DNA from: Bettongia penicillata ogilbyi
Taxonomy: Eukaryota; Chordata; Mammalia; Diprotodontia; Potoroidae
NCBI GenBank assembly: GCA_023548195.1
Contig: JAJHZJ010000061.1
Location: 9,155,378-9,219,377 of the forward strand
Direction of reading: 5' to 3'
DNA: 64,000 bases
The notes under the pieces were generated by a model. The model made no database searches and was not told where the DNA came from. It saw nothing but the letters and a program-made list of their open reading frames with translations. Of this stretch, positions 44,771 to 56,430 are shown one piece after another. The first letter of the stretch is position 1. Each line of letters opens with the position of its first letter. A program made the position numbers and the translations under genes.

Positions 44771-44914
44771 ATTCATCATAGCCAAAATTTTATAACCTAG
44801 TGTCCCAGAGGTTAGAAATAAACCATCTTTCATTGAGTCTGGCCAGCCCTTGAAAAACAAGTATGGGATTTTGGCTCCATCTGTACTTGAAATCTATCCA
44901 GGTGGTAGAACTTA

Positions 44915-45120
44915 TCCAAAACTCCCTTCAGGTAGAGGTTGATTAACCTTTTTAGTGCCATGGACTTCTTTGGTAGTCTAGTGAAATCTATGGACTCTAC
45001 CAAAAAGGTTTTTAAATGCATCAAATATATAGGATTACAAAATAAACCGATTTTGTTGAAACACAGTTATCAAAGGTGCTTTTTTTTAAGACCTCAAGTT
45101 AAAAATCCTTTCTCCAAAAC
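44915..45120 (+). repeat. Old mammal-wide repeat, family uncertain
   Basis: GGTTGATTAACCTTTTTAGT, GTGAAATCTATGGACTCTAC, ATAGGATTACAAAATAAACC and GAAACACAGTTATCAAAGGT are wording I know from an ancient repeat also present in placental mammals. I cannot assign its class with confidence. Confidence 0.45.
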
Positions 45121-46015
45121 AAAGCCTGCATCTTTAAATTTCTTGGAGCTGTAATAAGGGATCTTGGAAATTATTTTGAAAATTTGGATAGAAATCAATC
45201 TATAAATCACAAGCCAATTACTTGGCTAGGTCCAAAAGTGATTGATAGGTGATACTGTGCTTAATTGGCAGGTAAATCTTTAAGTTTAGGATTATTTCAG
45301 TTTATGGTTAAATCAAAGTGTGCTTGTTGAAAATTTCATACTGGCATTTTATCTACATGGTTCTGAGAACCCAGCATGACCTCTATGCCATGGAGAAACA
45401 CGAAGGGCTGATCTCTTATGGAGGGGCTAGGCATCCTAAGCACCTGGTAAATATTGTTGACTGGTTACTAATGCATTCTACTTGATGGTGACATACAGCT
45501 TGACCACTAGTTTCTCTTTTCTCCATGTTCATGACTCCTTGACATGCTTATGGAAACATCATCATCTTCCTTGGACTCTTGAGTTTCACTCCTGGACTGG
45601 AGAGTAAAAGTTACCTTACAGAACACAGCAGGATAAAAAACAATCTGCTTATCTCACAACTTGTGCTCCCAGCACCTGCTTTGCATATTTCTTATGGTTT
45701 TGTGCACAATTCCCTTTTTCTAAAGCAAAAATTAAATATATTAGGAGGTAGGTGGGTTGTGAAATAGCATGAAATAATGAATTAATCCAAAGAGAATCAG
45801 CACAGAACCAAACCCTGATATAAGACCCCTCACTACCCATTAGTCATCCCCCTCCTCCTTTTCCCTTAATATCTTTTCTAACCTCGTATGAATGTTCTGT
45901 CATGACAAAGCTCCCTTCATGTTTGGGAGGAACCCAAAGCTGACAGACTAATGCTTCACGAAAGACATTTACCTTAAGGCACCTTTCTGATCAGAAAAGA
46001 GGAATATTCACTTAA
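45121..46015. other. Unassigned sequence
   Basis: No feature recognised. Confidence 0.35.
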
Positions 46016-46019
46016 TTTT

Positions 46020-46160
46020 TCTGGTCTCAGTTTTCTCATCCATTAAGTAAGAATAGTATTTATAGTACTGACTTCTCAAGGTTGTTCTAAAGATCTAAGG
46101 AAATAGTGTATGTAAGGTACTTTTTAAATCATGAAGGGCTATATAAATATCAAGTAGTAG
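46020..46160 (+). repeat. CORE-SINE 3' half
   Basis: CTCAGTTTTCTCATCCATTA, CTCAAGGTTGTTCTAAAGAT and GGGCTATATAAATATCAAGT. Confidence 0.65.
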
Positions 46161-46299
46161 AAGGATATAGCTTTCCCCAAGGTTCACTCATTGGCACATC
46201 ATTGGCCCACCTTCCTCTCAGTTTCAGTATTTGAAGATTGCTCTCTATTTCCTCCTAAGCTTTTACTTCTGCATATTGTTCATCCCTGTTTCTTGGGCT

Positions 46300-46485
46300 G
46301 GTTGGAAGGCAGCATGGTATAGTGGAAAGAGCATTGGCCTCAGAGTTCTAATACCAATACACACCAACTCTTTGGTACTGGGCAAACTCTTTCATTTTCA
46401 GTAGCCTGCTTCGCAGGACTAGAGGGGGAAAGTGATTTATAATTTTTAAAGCACTGTAAAAATATGAATGAATTGTTATATGGAA
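46300..46485 (+). repeat. CORE-SINE
   Basis: AGGCAGCATGGTATAGTGGA, AAGAGCATTGGCCTCAGAGT and TTTAAAGCACTGTAAAAATA. Confidence 0.7.
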
Positions 46486-46608
46486 TGGGATCAAGGGCTT
46501 AGCCCTCATGATGAGTAGGGATGCCTCCTCCTCTATGGTCAGAGGGAAGAAGAGATTAGATGATATTGAAAAGTTTTAAGAAATGAAAAGAAGTTGAGGG
46601 AGTTAAAG

Positions 46609-46700
46609 TTATATATATATATATATAATATACCCACAGTTATATATAATATACACACAGATATATAAATGTACACACAGATATCTATATCTATAGTCAC
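46609..46700. repeat. (TA)n microsatellite with ATATACACACAG repeats
   Basis: A TATATATA run passes into three copies of an ATATACMCACAG-like unit. Confidence 0.85.
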
Positions 46701-48265
46701 AGCCATTGAAGTAGGAAGTACAGTTATCTTCTTTATAGGGTAGGGAGCATTTAGGGAGTGAAGGATATAAAAAGGGAATGACATAAAAATTCAGTGAATA
46801 GAGGAAAAGAGCAGTTGAATGGCAGTGGAGACTCAGTTTAAGTTATTTAACAAATTTATCCTGGACAAAATCAGTTAATTTTTTTGACTTTTCCCAGTGA
46901 AACTCATCAGTTTAGAAGCTTAAATAGATAAATGAAAAGGTGAGTGTCACCCACAGGATGGGAATGGTGGAAGGTAAGGGGGAGGAGGGAGGGATTCTAG
47001 GTTAGTGAACCATTACAATGGCTGAGCTTGGGGTCAAGGCTGGGTACTGAGGAAAATGAAACTGGAATAGGAGAATAGGACTTGGATAAGGAACAGAAGT
47101 CATGCTAAGGGCAAAGAGTAAATTTATTGTGAGAGAATGGAAGAAGTATTTGGTGAAAGGAATGTCAAATTTCAAGATCTTGAGAACCTTGAATGTGTAA
47201 GATGTGTCCTCACCAGCTTACCCAACAGGGGTAAAGAATGAAGCTTGTTGGAGTTGAGAATAGTGTGGTCAGATTGTTAGAGTTCTTCAAGAAGGAAAAT
47301 GGAACTCCTCCTCAAGGATGATGACAGTGGAGGAAGTTAAGGTTAAGAGGAAGATTATCCAAAAAATAACAAAGCTATTGAGAAGAGTGATTCAGAGACT
47401 GGCAGACCATAGCAGCAGTAATAGGGTGAGGATGCTATAGACACAAACGCCATGAACTTCAAAAGAGGAAAAGCTGTTGAGAAATGGCAGGAAAGGAATA
47501 ACCTGGAAGCAATAGCTGAAATAAGACGTATATCCCTTGCCTTATCCTGACCCTGTGAGAAATCAGGGAATTCCCAAGAAAGAACAAATAACATCCAATG
47601 GAGGGGGTAACAATGGATCTAGTATCTTTAGGGGAGAAGTAATTTTATCTTCAAATAAGTAAGGAGAAGGATTCCTGACTGAGAATCAAGTCTGAGTTCC
47701 AAAGGGCACAGAGGAATGAGCTGAGAGACAGAAGAACTGTGTTTGAATAGGGAAGAAATGAGACTGATAAAAATACACATGAATGTTTAGGAAGAGGTAC
47801 TGGGGTAAATAAAGACATGGGACTATATGACCAGAGAACAATCTGGTTGGAGAACCAGAATGATAGGGGGTCAATGGGAATTCTTTAACAACAGAACTTG
47901 TAGGACTGAATCTGAATATGGAATGGGAAATGTTCTATTGGAATGCCTATACAAAATCTCATCCCCAGTAGTTCATTTGCTTCTTGATGATAATTGCAGG
48001 GTTTCTTGGTTTTGTGTAGAGAAGATGAATAATACCAGTTCTGCATGAAAGCTCACTCCCAGCTGAGCTTGTGACTCTTGATAATCAATGTGGAGCTTTT
48101 GGACATTGGGAAAGGATGAATGGGTAGGGTCAGAATAAAAAGCTATTTGGAGACCTTCCCAAAATTTTATTTCTAGGTGGTTTTCTACTCAGCTATAAGC
48201 CATTAGTATAGGATAATTGGAACAACAAGCATCCAATAATGGCAGGGCACACTGTTCTAATGGTG
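46701..48265. other. Unassigned purine-rich sequence
   Basis: The plus strand is rich in GGA and GAA words between 46.9 and 47.8 kb, which gives long minus-strand open runs. No repeat family or exon could be named. Confidence 0.35.
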
Positions 48266-48718
48266 CTATGGTTTAATTGAGGAAAATTCTAAGAGCTTGG
48301 CACTGAAAGTAGTAAGCAGTTCTTGACCACTACATTCGTAAATCTTAAAGGATTGAGTCCATTTGTTCCTTGTACAATACTTAAGGTCTTCAGGATACTC
48401 ATTCAATGCAAAAAACAAAGAATCAGTTGACTTTGTTTGTTTTATAGCCTTCTGAATGTGGTTTTCTCCCATGAACAGCTTCTGGGCTAGACCATATTCA
48501 ATTTCCAAAATGGCAGCAACTTGCCTTAGATACCAATTATCCATAAAGTATAAAAACACTAACCCTATTGTTAATAGCAATGCTACCCATGAGCATGTAA
48601 AGTCCAGGGTAGGATGCAACCTAGATGCTATACACTCAAGGTGGATTGCATGATCGAATTGATTTATTATTTGGTAATCCATCAGTTTCTCCTCATCCTG
48701 AGCTTCTCCCAAGTTCAA
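48266..48718 (-). other. Unexplained open frame with one hydrophobic segment
   Basis: An uninterrupted minus-strand frame of about 150 codons. The frame as listed opens on TTG. The first ATG lies 12 codons later (reading MDYQIINQFD), which leaves about 138 codons. Residues around CSWVALLLTIGLVFLYF form a likely membrane helix. The part after it is mixed and hydrophilic (NHIQKAIKQTKS, PEDLKYCTRNKW). I recognise no family. It could be a retrocopy of a gene with lost UTRs, part of an unlisted mobile element, or a chance run. No poly(A) tail, TSD or promoter was seen around it. Confidence 0.35.
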
Positions 48719-48789
48719 ATGACCGACATTCTAGGTTAATGAAAGGACTAGATAAATAAGCTGCTGAGTCACTGTCAGTGATCTTCGAA

Positions 48790-49215
48790 AGATCATGAGA
48801 ACTGAGAGAAACACCATGAAATTGGAAAAGGGCAAAAATCTATCCTTGTATTCAAAAAAAGAAAGAAAGAAAAGAATATGTCTGAAAATGATAGAGCAGT
48901 GAACTTACAACTGCAAATCCTGGCAACATCTTACAACATATTATTAAAGGAATGGTTATGGAACATTTGGAAAAATAAGCTATGATCACAGTGAACCAGC
49001 CTGGCTTTGTTAAGAACAGGTTATAACAGTTAATCTTATTTTCTTTATTGAAAGGGTTATTAGGTTGGTATAACTGGGAAATGTTAGGAGCATATTTTAC
49101 CTAGCGTTTAGCAAAGCCTTGGATAAGATCGTTCATGCTATGTTTTTGGATAAGATGAGGAGATGTGAGCTAAAGGACAGTACAATTAGAATTCAAAACC
49201 TAGAATTGGGTAGGA
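48790..49215 (+). mobile_element. L3/CR1 LINE fragment: reverse transcriptase
   Basis: The plus strand carries AAATGATAGAGCAGTGAACT, CCAGCCTGGCTTTGTTAAGA and, in frame at 49105, FSKALDKIVHAMFLDKMRR. That is the conserved 'DFSKAFD.V.H..LL.KL' run of CR1/L3 reverse transcriptase. Frameshifts and stops occur throughout. The 63-codon frame at 49119 is part of it. Confidence 0.7.
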
Positions 49216-50690
49216 AGAGTCGAAAGCCATTAGTGATATTGCTACCCTTGAATAGGTCTGGTCTTTTTTCCTGCGATATGAGAACATGGCAACATGAGAT
49301 CTTCCAATGATATGACATTCTCACTACGATGTGCACAATATTCTGCCATCACTTCCCAGCTTTCAATGGTTACAGCACCTCTTAAATTGGGTTCTCTCTG
49401 GTTGGCCCCTTCACGAAGCAACCATCAGATGGGGGGGTGGATGGTAGAGAGACACCCCAAATGTACCCCTTGATTAGAGGGACGGATACCAAGGCAGGTA
49501 TTCCTACCCTATACACCAGCAGTGGCCCAATCCCAGCAAACAGGGAGATAATTTGACCGCCTGATTTCTTGTCTAGCATTTCTACTTATTTCCTTGCTTA
49601 GAGAGAATTCACAGTGGAAAATTTACTTTTATTTCCAATCACAAATCATCATCTTTCTTGTTTAGCCCTTCCATCCAGTTTCAGACAATGTAGCTATGAT
49701 TCTCCTACACAGAAGCGGCTTCTTTCCAGAACAATATTTCTCATGGTTACTGTATTTCTTTTATCAATTAAATTTCTGCAGCACCTTTTTCTTCGAAGGG
49801 CCCCAGGCTCTGGACAAATTACTCTGACAATAAACATTTCATAAAGATGCCAGCACTGAAAGTCAATAGGAGAGTAAGGGCATGAGAGAGAGAAGACAGA
49901 GACTGGGAATAAGGTGCTTATGGGAAGCAAGGAATTAGGATTTCAAATAACACAAGGCCTGGCGAAAGCCCTAAACCTATCTTGTCTAGACAACAGAATC
50001 ATTTGCAAACAAATCATAAGTGGGAGGGGAGGCAAAGTGTTCTCTTGTGATCCTTCAAGGGTCAATAGGACTTCTCTGGTGCAGGTATTACTTTCCTAAT
50101 CAAGCCCAGTATAATCTAGCTGCAGACAACGAGGTGAAAAAAACTCTCCTGATTTAGCTAGCACTGATTCTCAGACTATGGGTGTACAGGGCATTGTTGA
50201 CCCACATGCAGAGTCCTCCCAGCTTGGCAGGACCTGCCAGGGCTATGCTTGGCTGGAACAGCTTCAAGAGTGGCATGGATTTACCCAGCACCAGAAACCT
50301 AGATCAGTGAGCCAATAATTTGCACAGGTGACCTTTTCTCTGTGACAAAAATGGTCCCCACATGCTAGTTTGTTACCATTGTTTATGGGGCAATGATCTC
50401 ATGTCCTGGTGTCTTGGGTGACTAGGAAAAGTGAAAACAACAAAAAACAAACAAAGAAAAAATTCTTAAGTTTACAATTCCTCCATTCTTGCTCATGTAG
50501 CAAATCTCCTGACTGAGTGAGGGCTAGAGGATCACCTCTATTTAAGGTAAACAAGATCTCAGACTAAAAGTTTCAATCAGTGACTAATATAGGCACAGAG
50601 AGCCTCTGATCCTGGGCCAGGGGATGGTGCCCTCTTTAATCTTTTCTGTTGGGCAATATTTCAAAGGGAGTCTTGGGAGAGGCATTAAGG
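49216..50690. other. Unassigned, mostly unique sequence
   Basis: No repeat family named and no exon recognised. Several 60-80 codon frames on both strands have no known content. Confidence 0.35.
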
Positions 50691-50694
50691 CATA

Positions 50695-50955
50695 TCCTGC
50701 TTTTGGCAGCTGAGTGGAGCAGTAGATGGAGCCCAGGGCCTGGAGTCTGGAAGGTCTTATCCAACCTAAGACGCTCACTAGCTATGTGACCATGGGCAGG
50801 TCACTTGATCTCCATCTGCCTCAGTTTCCTCAACTATAAAATGGAAATAATGAGCACCTACCATCAGACTTGTTACAAGGATCAAATGAAGTAATATTTG
50901 TAAAATGCGTAGCACGATATCTGGCACGTAATAGGCACTGTATAAATTCTACGAC
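50695..50955 (+). repeat. CORE-SINE, near full length
   Basis: TTGGCAGCTGAGTGGAGCAG, CCATGGGCAGGTCACTTGAT, CTCAACTATAAAATGGAAAT and ATATCTGGCACGTAATAGGC. Confidence 0.82.
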
Positions 50956-51140
50956 AATGGTGGTGGTTGCAGTGGTGGCAGCACAGACAGTGGTGCTGGG
51001 ATTACTGAAAGTTGTTAAAATTCAAGAATTTTAGGTATAAATGATCTAAGTAGAAGGATTTGGGAAGTTAACAAAGTATGATTCCTTTCTAGTTTCCTGT
51101 AATCATACCACAAATGTGATTTTCTTCTCTGTCTACTCTT

Positions 51141-51291
51141 TATTTTTTTAGAAGGGGGAAGGCAAGGCAGTTGGGATTAAGTGACTTGCCTGAGGTCACA
51201 TAACTAGTGTCAAGTGTCTGAGGCTGGATTTGAATTCAGTTCCTCCTGACCCCAGGGCCAATGATCCATTCACTGTGCCACCTAGATGCCC
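51141..51291 (-). mobile_element. tRNA SINE (no RTE tail) with 14-bp TSD
   Basis: Flanked by CTCTGTCTACTCTT at 51127-51140 and 51292-51305. A TATTTTTTTA run at the left is its poly(A) tail. Inside are GGGATTAAGTGACTTGCCTG and AACTAGTGTCAAGTGTCTGA, with the tRNA head CACTGTGCCACCTAGATGCC at the right. Confidence 0.93.
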
Positions 51292-51309
51292 CTCTGTCTA
51301 CTCTTAAAG

Positions 51310-51620
51310 ATGGATTTGGTATACTGGAAAGAATGTTGAATTTGAAATCATAGGACCAGGGTAACTGAAGACAGGGTGTTCAAATAATGGTTCTGATACT
51401 TGCAACCTTGAATAAATCACTTATCCTCTCCATGTCTGTTTCCTCATCTGCAAAAAGAGGGAAAGAACCCAAATAGGTTCAAATTTGGCGCTTAATACTT
51501 GCAAAATCCATTTCTCTGGACCACAGTTCCTTCATCTATAAAAAGAAGGGGTTTGGACTAGCTAGCCTCTAGGTTCTCTTCCAAGCATGGCATCTGTAAT
51601 GTTGTGACTCTATGACCAAA
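51310..51620 (+). repeat. CORE-SINE, diverged
   Basis: TGGTATACTGGAAAGAATGT, CTCCATGTCTGTTTCCTCAT and GGTTTGGACTAGCTAGCCTC. The GTTTCCTCATCTGCAAAAAG region appears twice in altered form (51436 and 51525), so two old copies may overlap. Confidence 0.6.
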
Positions 51621-52075
51621 TAACTTCCAAAATCCTATGATCCCAGTCCACATATAGGAAGGCTGGCCCTGGCTATTGATCAGTTGGGTAGCGCCCAGTG
51701 AGAGCTAAATGAACAACATGAAGAGTTGAAATAGACTGGCCATTTGAACTAGCCCAGATCTCCAGGTCTGGATAAGTAACACACATAACAATAAGAAAAA
51801 TGATCATTTTTTTCAATACATTAAGTCTCTTTACTCAGTTACTGAGATAAAATTCCATAATTTAGTTCTCTAAGAATTTATATGCCCAATGACTTGTTAT
51901 GTCTCCAAGTACATCTGAATCTTCTTTATGGTCAACTGATCATTTACATATTCTGTGATCCTTGATACTTAATTTAACAAAGATTTCAAACCGACCTTAA
52001 GTTATGACATGTCTTCCATCAGAATGTTTTTGGCAAACAAAAAGGAATCAGTTTGCTTGATCTTATTTATTTATT
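51621..52075. other. Unassigned sequence
   Basis: No feature recognised. Confidence 0.35.
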
Positions 52076-52079
52076 GGTA

Positions 52080-52485
52080 ATTTAAAAAAAATTTAACTTA
52101 AATGCAAAAGGAGAAAAGAAAAAACCCAACCCATGTTCACAGCAGACCATGAGAGGATTCAATATAAAATCATAAATTTCCATTTCAAGAAAACCTATAT
52201 AATAAATGCTACCATATACATATATATATATATACATAGATATCTATAAACATAAACTCATACACACATATGTAAGATGATACTGTGCTTATTTCCTCCT
52301 ATTATTTGTTTCTCTGAGGTGGATAGCATCTGCCTTCATAAGTCCAAGTCTTTCCATCTTTTCTTAAATCAACCAGTTCATCATTTCCTACACCACAGCA
52401 ATATCACATCCTATCTCAGAATTGTCTATGAAAGTTTTTTCTCAATTTTTTGCATTCCTTTTGTTCTCATGGCATAGGTTTTATT
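52080..52485 (-). repeat. L1 3' end with a TA-rich insert
   Basis: TAATTTAAAAAAAATTTAAC, CATTTCAAGAAAACCTATAT, AGTCCAAGTCTTTCCATCTT and CACCACAGCAATATCACATC. A (TA)n run lies at 52218-52245. Confidence 0.65.
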
Positions 52486-52529
52486 TATACAAGGAAAATT
52501 TAATTTAAAATAATCCAAATAATCCTTTT

Positions 52530-52910
52530 TAACACTTCTACAATGTACTTGTCTTATAATGTAGTTTAAGGTCTGATAATGTTAAATCTATTTCCTTTAC
52601 TTTTTTTCCCCTGGTTTCTTTGAAGTTCCTGTCCTTTCATTTTCCAAATGAACTTTGTTATTATTTTTTCTAACTCAGTAAAATAACTTTTTAATAATTT
52701 AATTGGATTGACACTGAATAAATTGAGAAGTTTGGTAAAATTGTTATTTAAAAATTATATTAGCTTTACCTACCCATGAACAATAAGTATTTCTTTAATT
52801 ATTTAGATCTGAGTTTATTTGTATAAAAAGTGTTTTATGTTTATGTTCATAGATTGTTTGATTTTAAATATTTATGCAGAAGGTGGTCAGACTTTGATAA
52901 ATATTGGAAG
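52530..52910 (-). repeat. L1 ORF2 fragment
   Basis: TTTAATTGGATTGACACTGA, TTAGCTTTACCTACCCATGA and GTATAAAAAGTGTTTTATGT match an inner part of L1 ORF2 read in reverse. It is not continuous with the 3' end beside it. Confidence 0.6.
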
Positions 52911-53455
52911 TGAATGTTCACTGCTATAATTTTTAATGGGTAATCCTATCTTTTCAAAAATTCTGTTTACATGGTAACTCTTATAATTTTGAGATTACTC
53001 ATATATGAAGCATTAGATCACCAGCATGGTTTCAACAAGATGGTCTGCAACATGGAGGGCTGGTGCTTCTCCTCTTCACCCTTGCCATTTTCCTCCCTTT
53101 GCCATTGCTTCACTCTCCAAACCAGACCTCTAGAGATGATGCCTTCTAGGTACTAGGACACAGTTCTGAGCTCTCTGGGTCCTTATATGCTCCCTTCACC
53201 AGGACCATCTCTTCCCAATTCCTTTCTCACTCTGGTTCTGAGAATTGTCATTACTTCAATGCTACCACTGCCTCTGAAAAGGGTTTGTCCATGGACCACC
53301 CTATTGTTCCACTTTCTGTCTTTGTGACTTCCCCTATAAACCCTTAGCTGGCTGCTATCTCCTATTGGTGCTAAAGCTTCTTGTCTGTATTTGGATCCCC
53401 TGCATTTAGTTCAGTGTTCTGCTTAACAAATTTAATTTATGAACTAAAACAATCA
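52911..53455. other. Unassigned sequence
   Basis: No feature recognised. Confidence 0.35.
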
Positions 53456-53459
53456 TTTC

Positions 53460-53665
53460 ATATAATAGAATAAAGGATGATTATACACGAAACTACGAAT
53501 GTATTATGTACAACTTGCTATTACTTTTAAATATATAATAAAGTTATCATTTAGCTCCTTTTTTCTCCCCCCACACCATCCTAGAGATGGCTACTATTAG
53601 ACACAAATATGTGTCTAGTCAACTATAATGGAAATATACCTATGAATAGACCATGTGACTTACAG
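53460..53665 (-). repeat. L1 3' UTR fragment
   Basis: TATGTACAACTTGCTATTAC, TTTAAATATATAATAAAGTT and CTTTTTTCTCCCCCCAC, matching the far end of the L1 at 59.8 kb. Confidence 0.5.
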
Positions 53666-53809
53666 AGGTATTATATAAGTCATAGTCAAATAGTCTTATG
53701 ATCCTCCTAATTATTTGATAGATCTCATTATGGCCCTTGGGAAATTCTGACAGAAACTATTGCTTAGAGGAGTTGTTTCCTAATTCCAGTTCACTGATGA
53801 AACTATGGT

Positions 53810-54030
53810 CAGTCAGTTGCTCAGCTAGAACCTACTATATGCCAGGAGCTGGGCAAAGCTATGGAGATACAAAGAAAGGCAAAAAATAGCCCCCATTCTC
53901 AAAGTGATCATCATCTAATGGGGAAAAAACAGGCAGACATCCATGTAAGAACAAGATATTTACAGGATAAATTGGGGATAGTCTCAGAGGAGACACACTA
54001 AGATGAAGAGGGCTGAGTAAGGCTTCTTGT
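53810..54030 (-). repeat. L2 3' end
   Basis: CCTACTATATGCCAGGAGCT, GGAGATACAAAGAAAGGC, CATCATCTAATGGGGAAAAA and GGCTTCTTGTAGAAAGCGGA. Confidence 0.82.
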
Positions 54031-54039
54031 AGAAAGCGG

Positions 54040-54330
54040 AACTCTAATACTACTATAATATTAAAAAATGACAAGCTAGTTGATTTTAGAAAAACATGGA
54101 AAGATTTTGACCTTTGGGAAAAAACGCTATATACCTTCAGAGCTGACAAATAGAAATATGTATGGTATAGTCTTACATATATATATATATATATATATAT
54201 GTGGGTATGTGTATCTATAAGTATATATGTATATGTATGTATAGGCATATATTTGTGTTTAATTATGCCCTTCTCTAGGGCAGAGTGAGGAGGAATAGAG
54301 GGAGAAAAAATAAAATGCGCAGCAGAGAAT
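54040..54330 (+). repeat. L1 3' end with (TA)n insert
   Basis: GATTTTAGAAAAACATGGAA and CCTTCAGAGCTGACAAATAG are L1 end wording. A TATATATATAT run lies at 54177-54200, and AGAGTGAGGAGGAATAGAGG follows. Confidence 0.55.
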
Positions 54331-54695
54331 GAAAGAAAACTTAGAAGGAGGTATGGAAAAGTTGGGTAGTTTGGAAAACAATGTATAGTATTTATTACAT
54401 AGGTTTGCCAAAAATGTAAGCGGTTTGAAATGTGAAGAGCTTTGAAAAAAATATGTAGTTTTTATTAGACAGATTTTCAAAATAATGCAAATACTTTGAA
54501 ATTTATTGTTTTAAACTGAATTTTTTGTTTTGAACAGTTTTAAACCAAATCCTCTGTGTGCTGCTGTGTACATGGAAATACTCTTTTTTTCTTCTGTCAT
54601 TTTGTATTTAAGTTTAAGATGAATTTTTTTAAAAATCAGGAAAAAAAGAGAAGATAGAGCTCTAGCTGAGATCTGAAGGAAGTCAGGAGACATAT
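54331..54695. other. Unassigned AT-rich sequence
   Basis: It looks like an old repeat (ATTATTGTTTTAAACTGAAT, GTATTTAAGTTTAAGATGAA) but I cannot name it. Confidence 0.3.
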
Positions 54696-54699
54696 GCTA

Positions 54700-54893
54700 G
54701 AGGCAATATGAAAGAGGGGAAAGAGCACTAACTTTTGAATCTGAAAACCATTTTGATTCAAATTCTGCCTCTGATATTTCTTAGCTACGTGATCTTGGGC
54801 AAGTCTTCCTGGCTGCTGGGAGGGGAGAGGAGGGAAGAGGAAAATGAATTAGACGGTCTTTGAGATCTCTTCTAACTGTAGATCTATGAGAAA
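54700..54893 (+). repeat. CORE-SINE
   Basis: AGAGCACTAACTTTTGAATC, CTACGTGATCTTGGGCAAGT and TTAGACGGTCTTTGAGATCT, with a GA-rich insert at 54815-54845. Confidence 0.68.
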
Positions 54894-55735
54894 GTCAAAT
54901 CTTATCACAAAATTTGTCACAAATAATGTTACAATAGAATGTCAACATGAGGGGTGGGGAGAGGAGAAAGAATGCCCCAGCCAATGACCCACTTGTATCA
55001 AATTATACTTGATACAGATACATTCCAGCACATTGAATGACTTTGGACAGTCATCTTTTTCCAATTTGAATTCTATACTGTCACAAACCCCTGCTCCTCA
55101 GAAGGTCTATGGATGGTACAACCTACTTTCCTCATTGCTATGAAGATTTATGATTTAGTGGGAAAAACTGAGCTTTGTCTCATGGGCCATGCTCACATCA
55201 GAGACTGAGACAAAATATCAGCCTTGAGTTGTGCTCTGAACCTGGGCAGATTAGGGCTGCTGGGCCAGGAGATTCAAGGACTCAGGCAAAGAGGCATCTA
55301 CAGCTCGTGGTAGGACAGGAAGTACACGTTGTCCTAGCAATGGCTCAGGATTGGAGGGGTTAGGAATAATGGTCTAAGTGAAGTCCCAGATGGCCTAACT
55401 ATTCCAGGAAGTGTTTGCATTTGGAAATTCCTACAAAAGTTGAGCCAGAGCCAGCAGAGCTGCTTCCCATCCAGAGAGATATGCAGGTCTGTACTTCAAG
55501 GGTAGCATTTTCACTGTGGGTATTTTTAATAAACTAAAGAAATATAATCTGGTAAATGGTGGTCTTGACCAATGAAAAATTAACCTGAGTTCAGTGGGTA
55601 ATCATGAAGGCAGGAGTCAGAGTTGCAAGATAAATATGTGCTTGGATTTATCTGGTTGTAGTAATGATCTTCAAATGATACCTTTGTGTTTTCTGAGATT
55701 CAGATGCTTGGAAGTGAAATGAAAACACTTGATAG
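54894..55735. other. Unassigned sequence
   Basis: No feature recognised. Confidence 0.35.
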
Positions 55736-55739
55736 TAAT

Positions 55740-56160
55740 ATAAGATACTTCCAAGTGAATCAGGAAATAAAATGCTGGACCTGGAGTCAAGAAGACCTGA
55801 GTTCAAATGTAGCTTCAGATACTTACCAGTTGTGTGACCCTTGGCAAATGACCTGACCTCTGTTTGCCCCAGTTTCTTCATCTGTAAGGTAGGAGTAATA
55901 AAAGCACCTATGAGATAGCTATGTGGCACAGTGGATAAAGCACTAGACTCTGGTCAGGAGGACCTAAGTTCAAATCTGGCCTCAGAAACTTACTGGCTGT
56001 GTGACTCTGGGCATGTCATATAACCCCAATTGCCTCCCCCTCAAAAAAAAAAATAAAAGCATTTACCCCCCAGAATTGTTGTGTGTATCACCTGAGATAA
56101 TTTTGGTAAAGCACTTAGCACAGTGCCTAAAACATTGTGGCACTACATAAATGATTACTT
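55740..56160 (+). repeat. CORE-SINE split by a tRNA SINE
   Basis: The left half ends in TAGGAGTAATAAAAGCACCT; the right half resumes TTTACCCCCCAGAATTGTTG and ends AGCACAGTGCCTAAAACATT. Confidence 0.85.
55907..56051 (+). mobile_element. tRNA SINE with 10-bp TSD
   Basis: Bounded by AATAAAAGCA at 55897-55906 and 56052-56061. It reads GATAGCTATGTGGCACAGTG, GGTCAGGAGGACCTAAGTTC and TATAACCCCAATTGCCTCCC, then a poly(A) run. Confidence 0.9.
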
Positions 56161-56254
56161 CCTTCCTTTCTGAGGGTATATTAAGAACAGTGTTTTCTAT
56201 GTATATTTCATATCCCTGCTTTTCTTGTTTGCAAAAGGCCTTACTAGTAAACAA

Positions 56255-56430
56255 GTTGAATCAAATCAAGTGAACACTTTCAGGGAGTCCCTACGTGTCC
56301 ATCACTGTGCTAGGAGGTGTAGGGAGCATAAAAGAAATGTAATTTGTGGCTCTTACCTTCAGAAACTTAGCATCTCACTGGCGGAAATAAGATATAAATA
56401 CATGAAACAATTAGAAAACCATTATAAGTG
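56255..56430 (-). repeat. L2 3' end, diverged
   Basis: CATCACTGTGCTAGGAGGTG, TCTTACCTTCAGAAACTTAG and CATCTCACTGGCGGAAATAA. Confidence 0.55.

Noticed and set aside
48266..48718. Possible likeness of the orphan frame to small Golgi/ER membrane proteins
   Set aside because: Only a few hydrophobic residues agree when compared by eye, so no family name was given.
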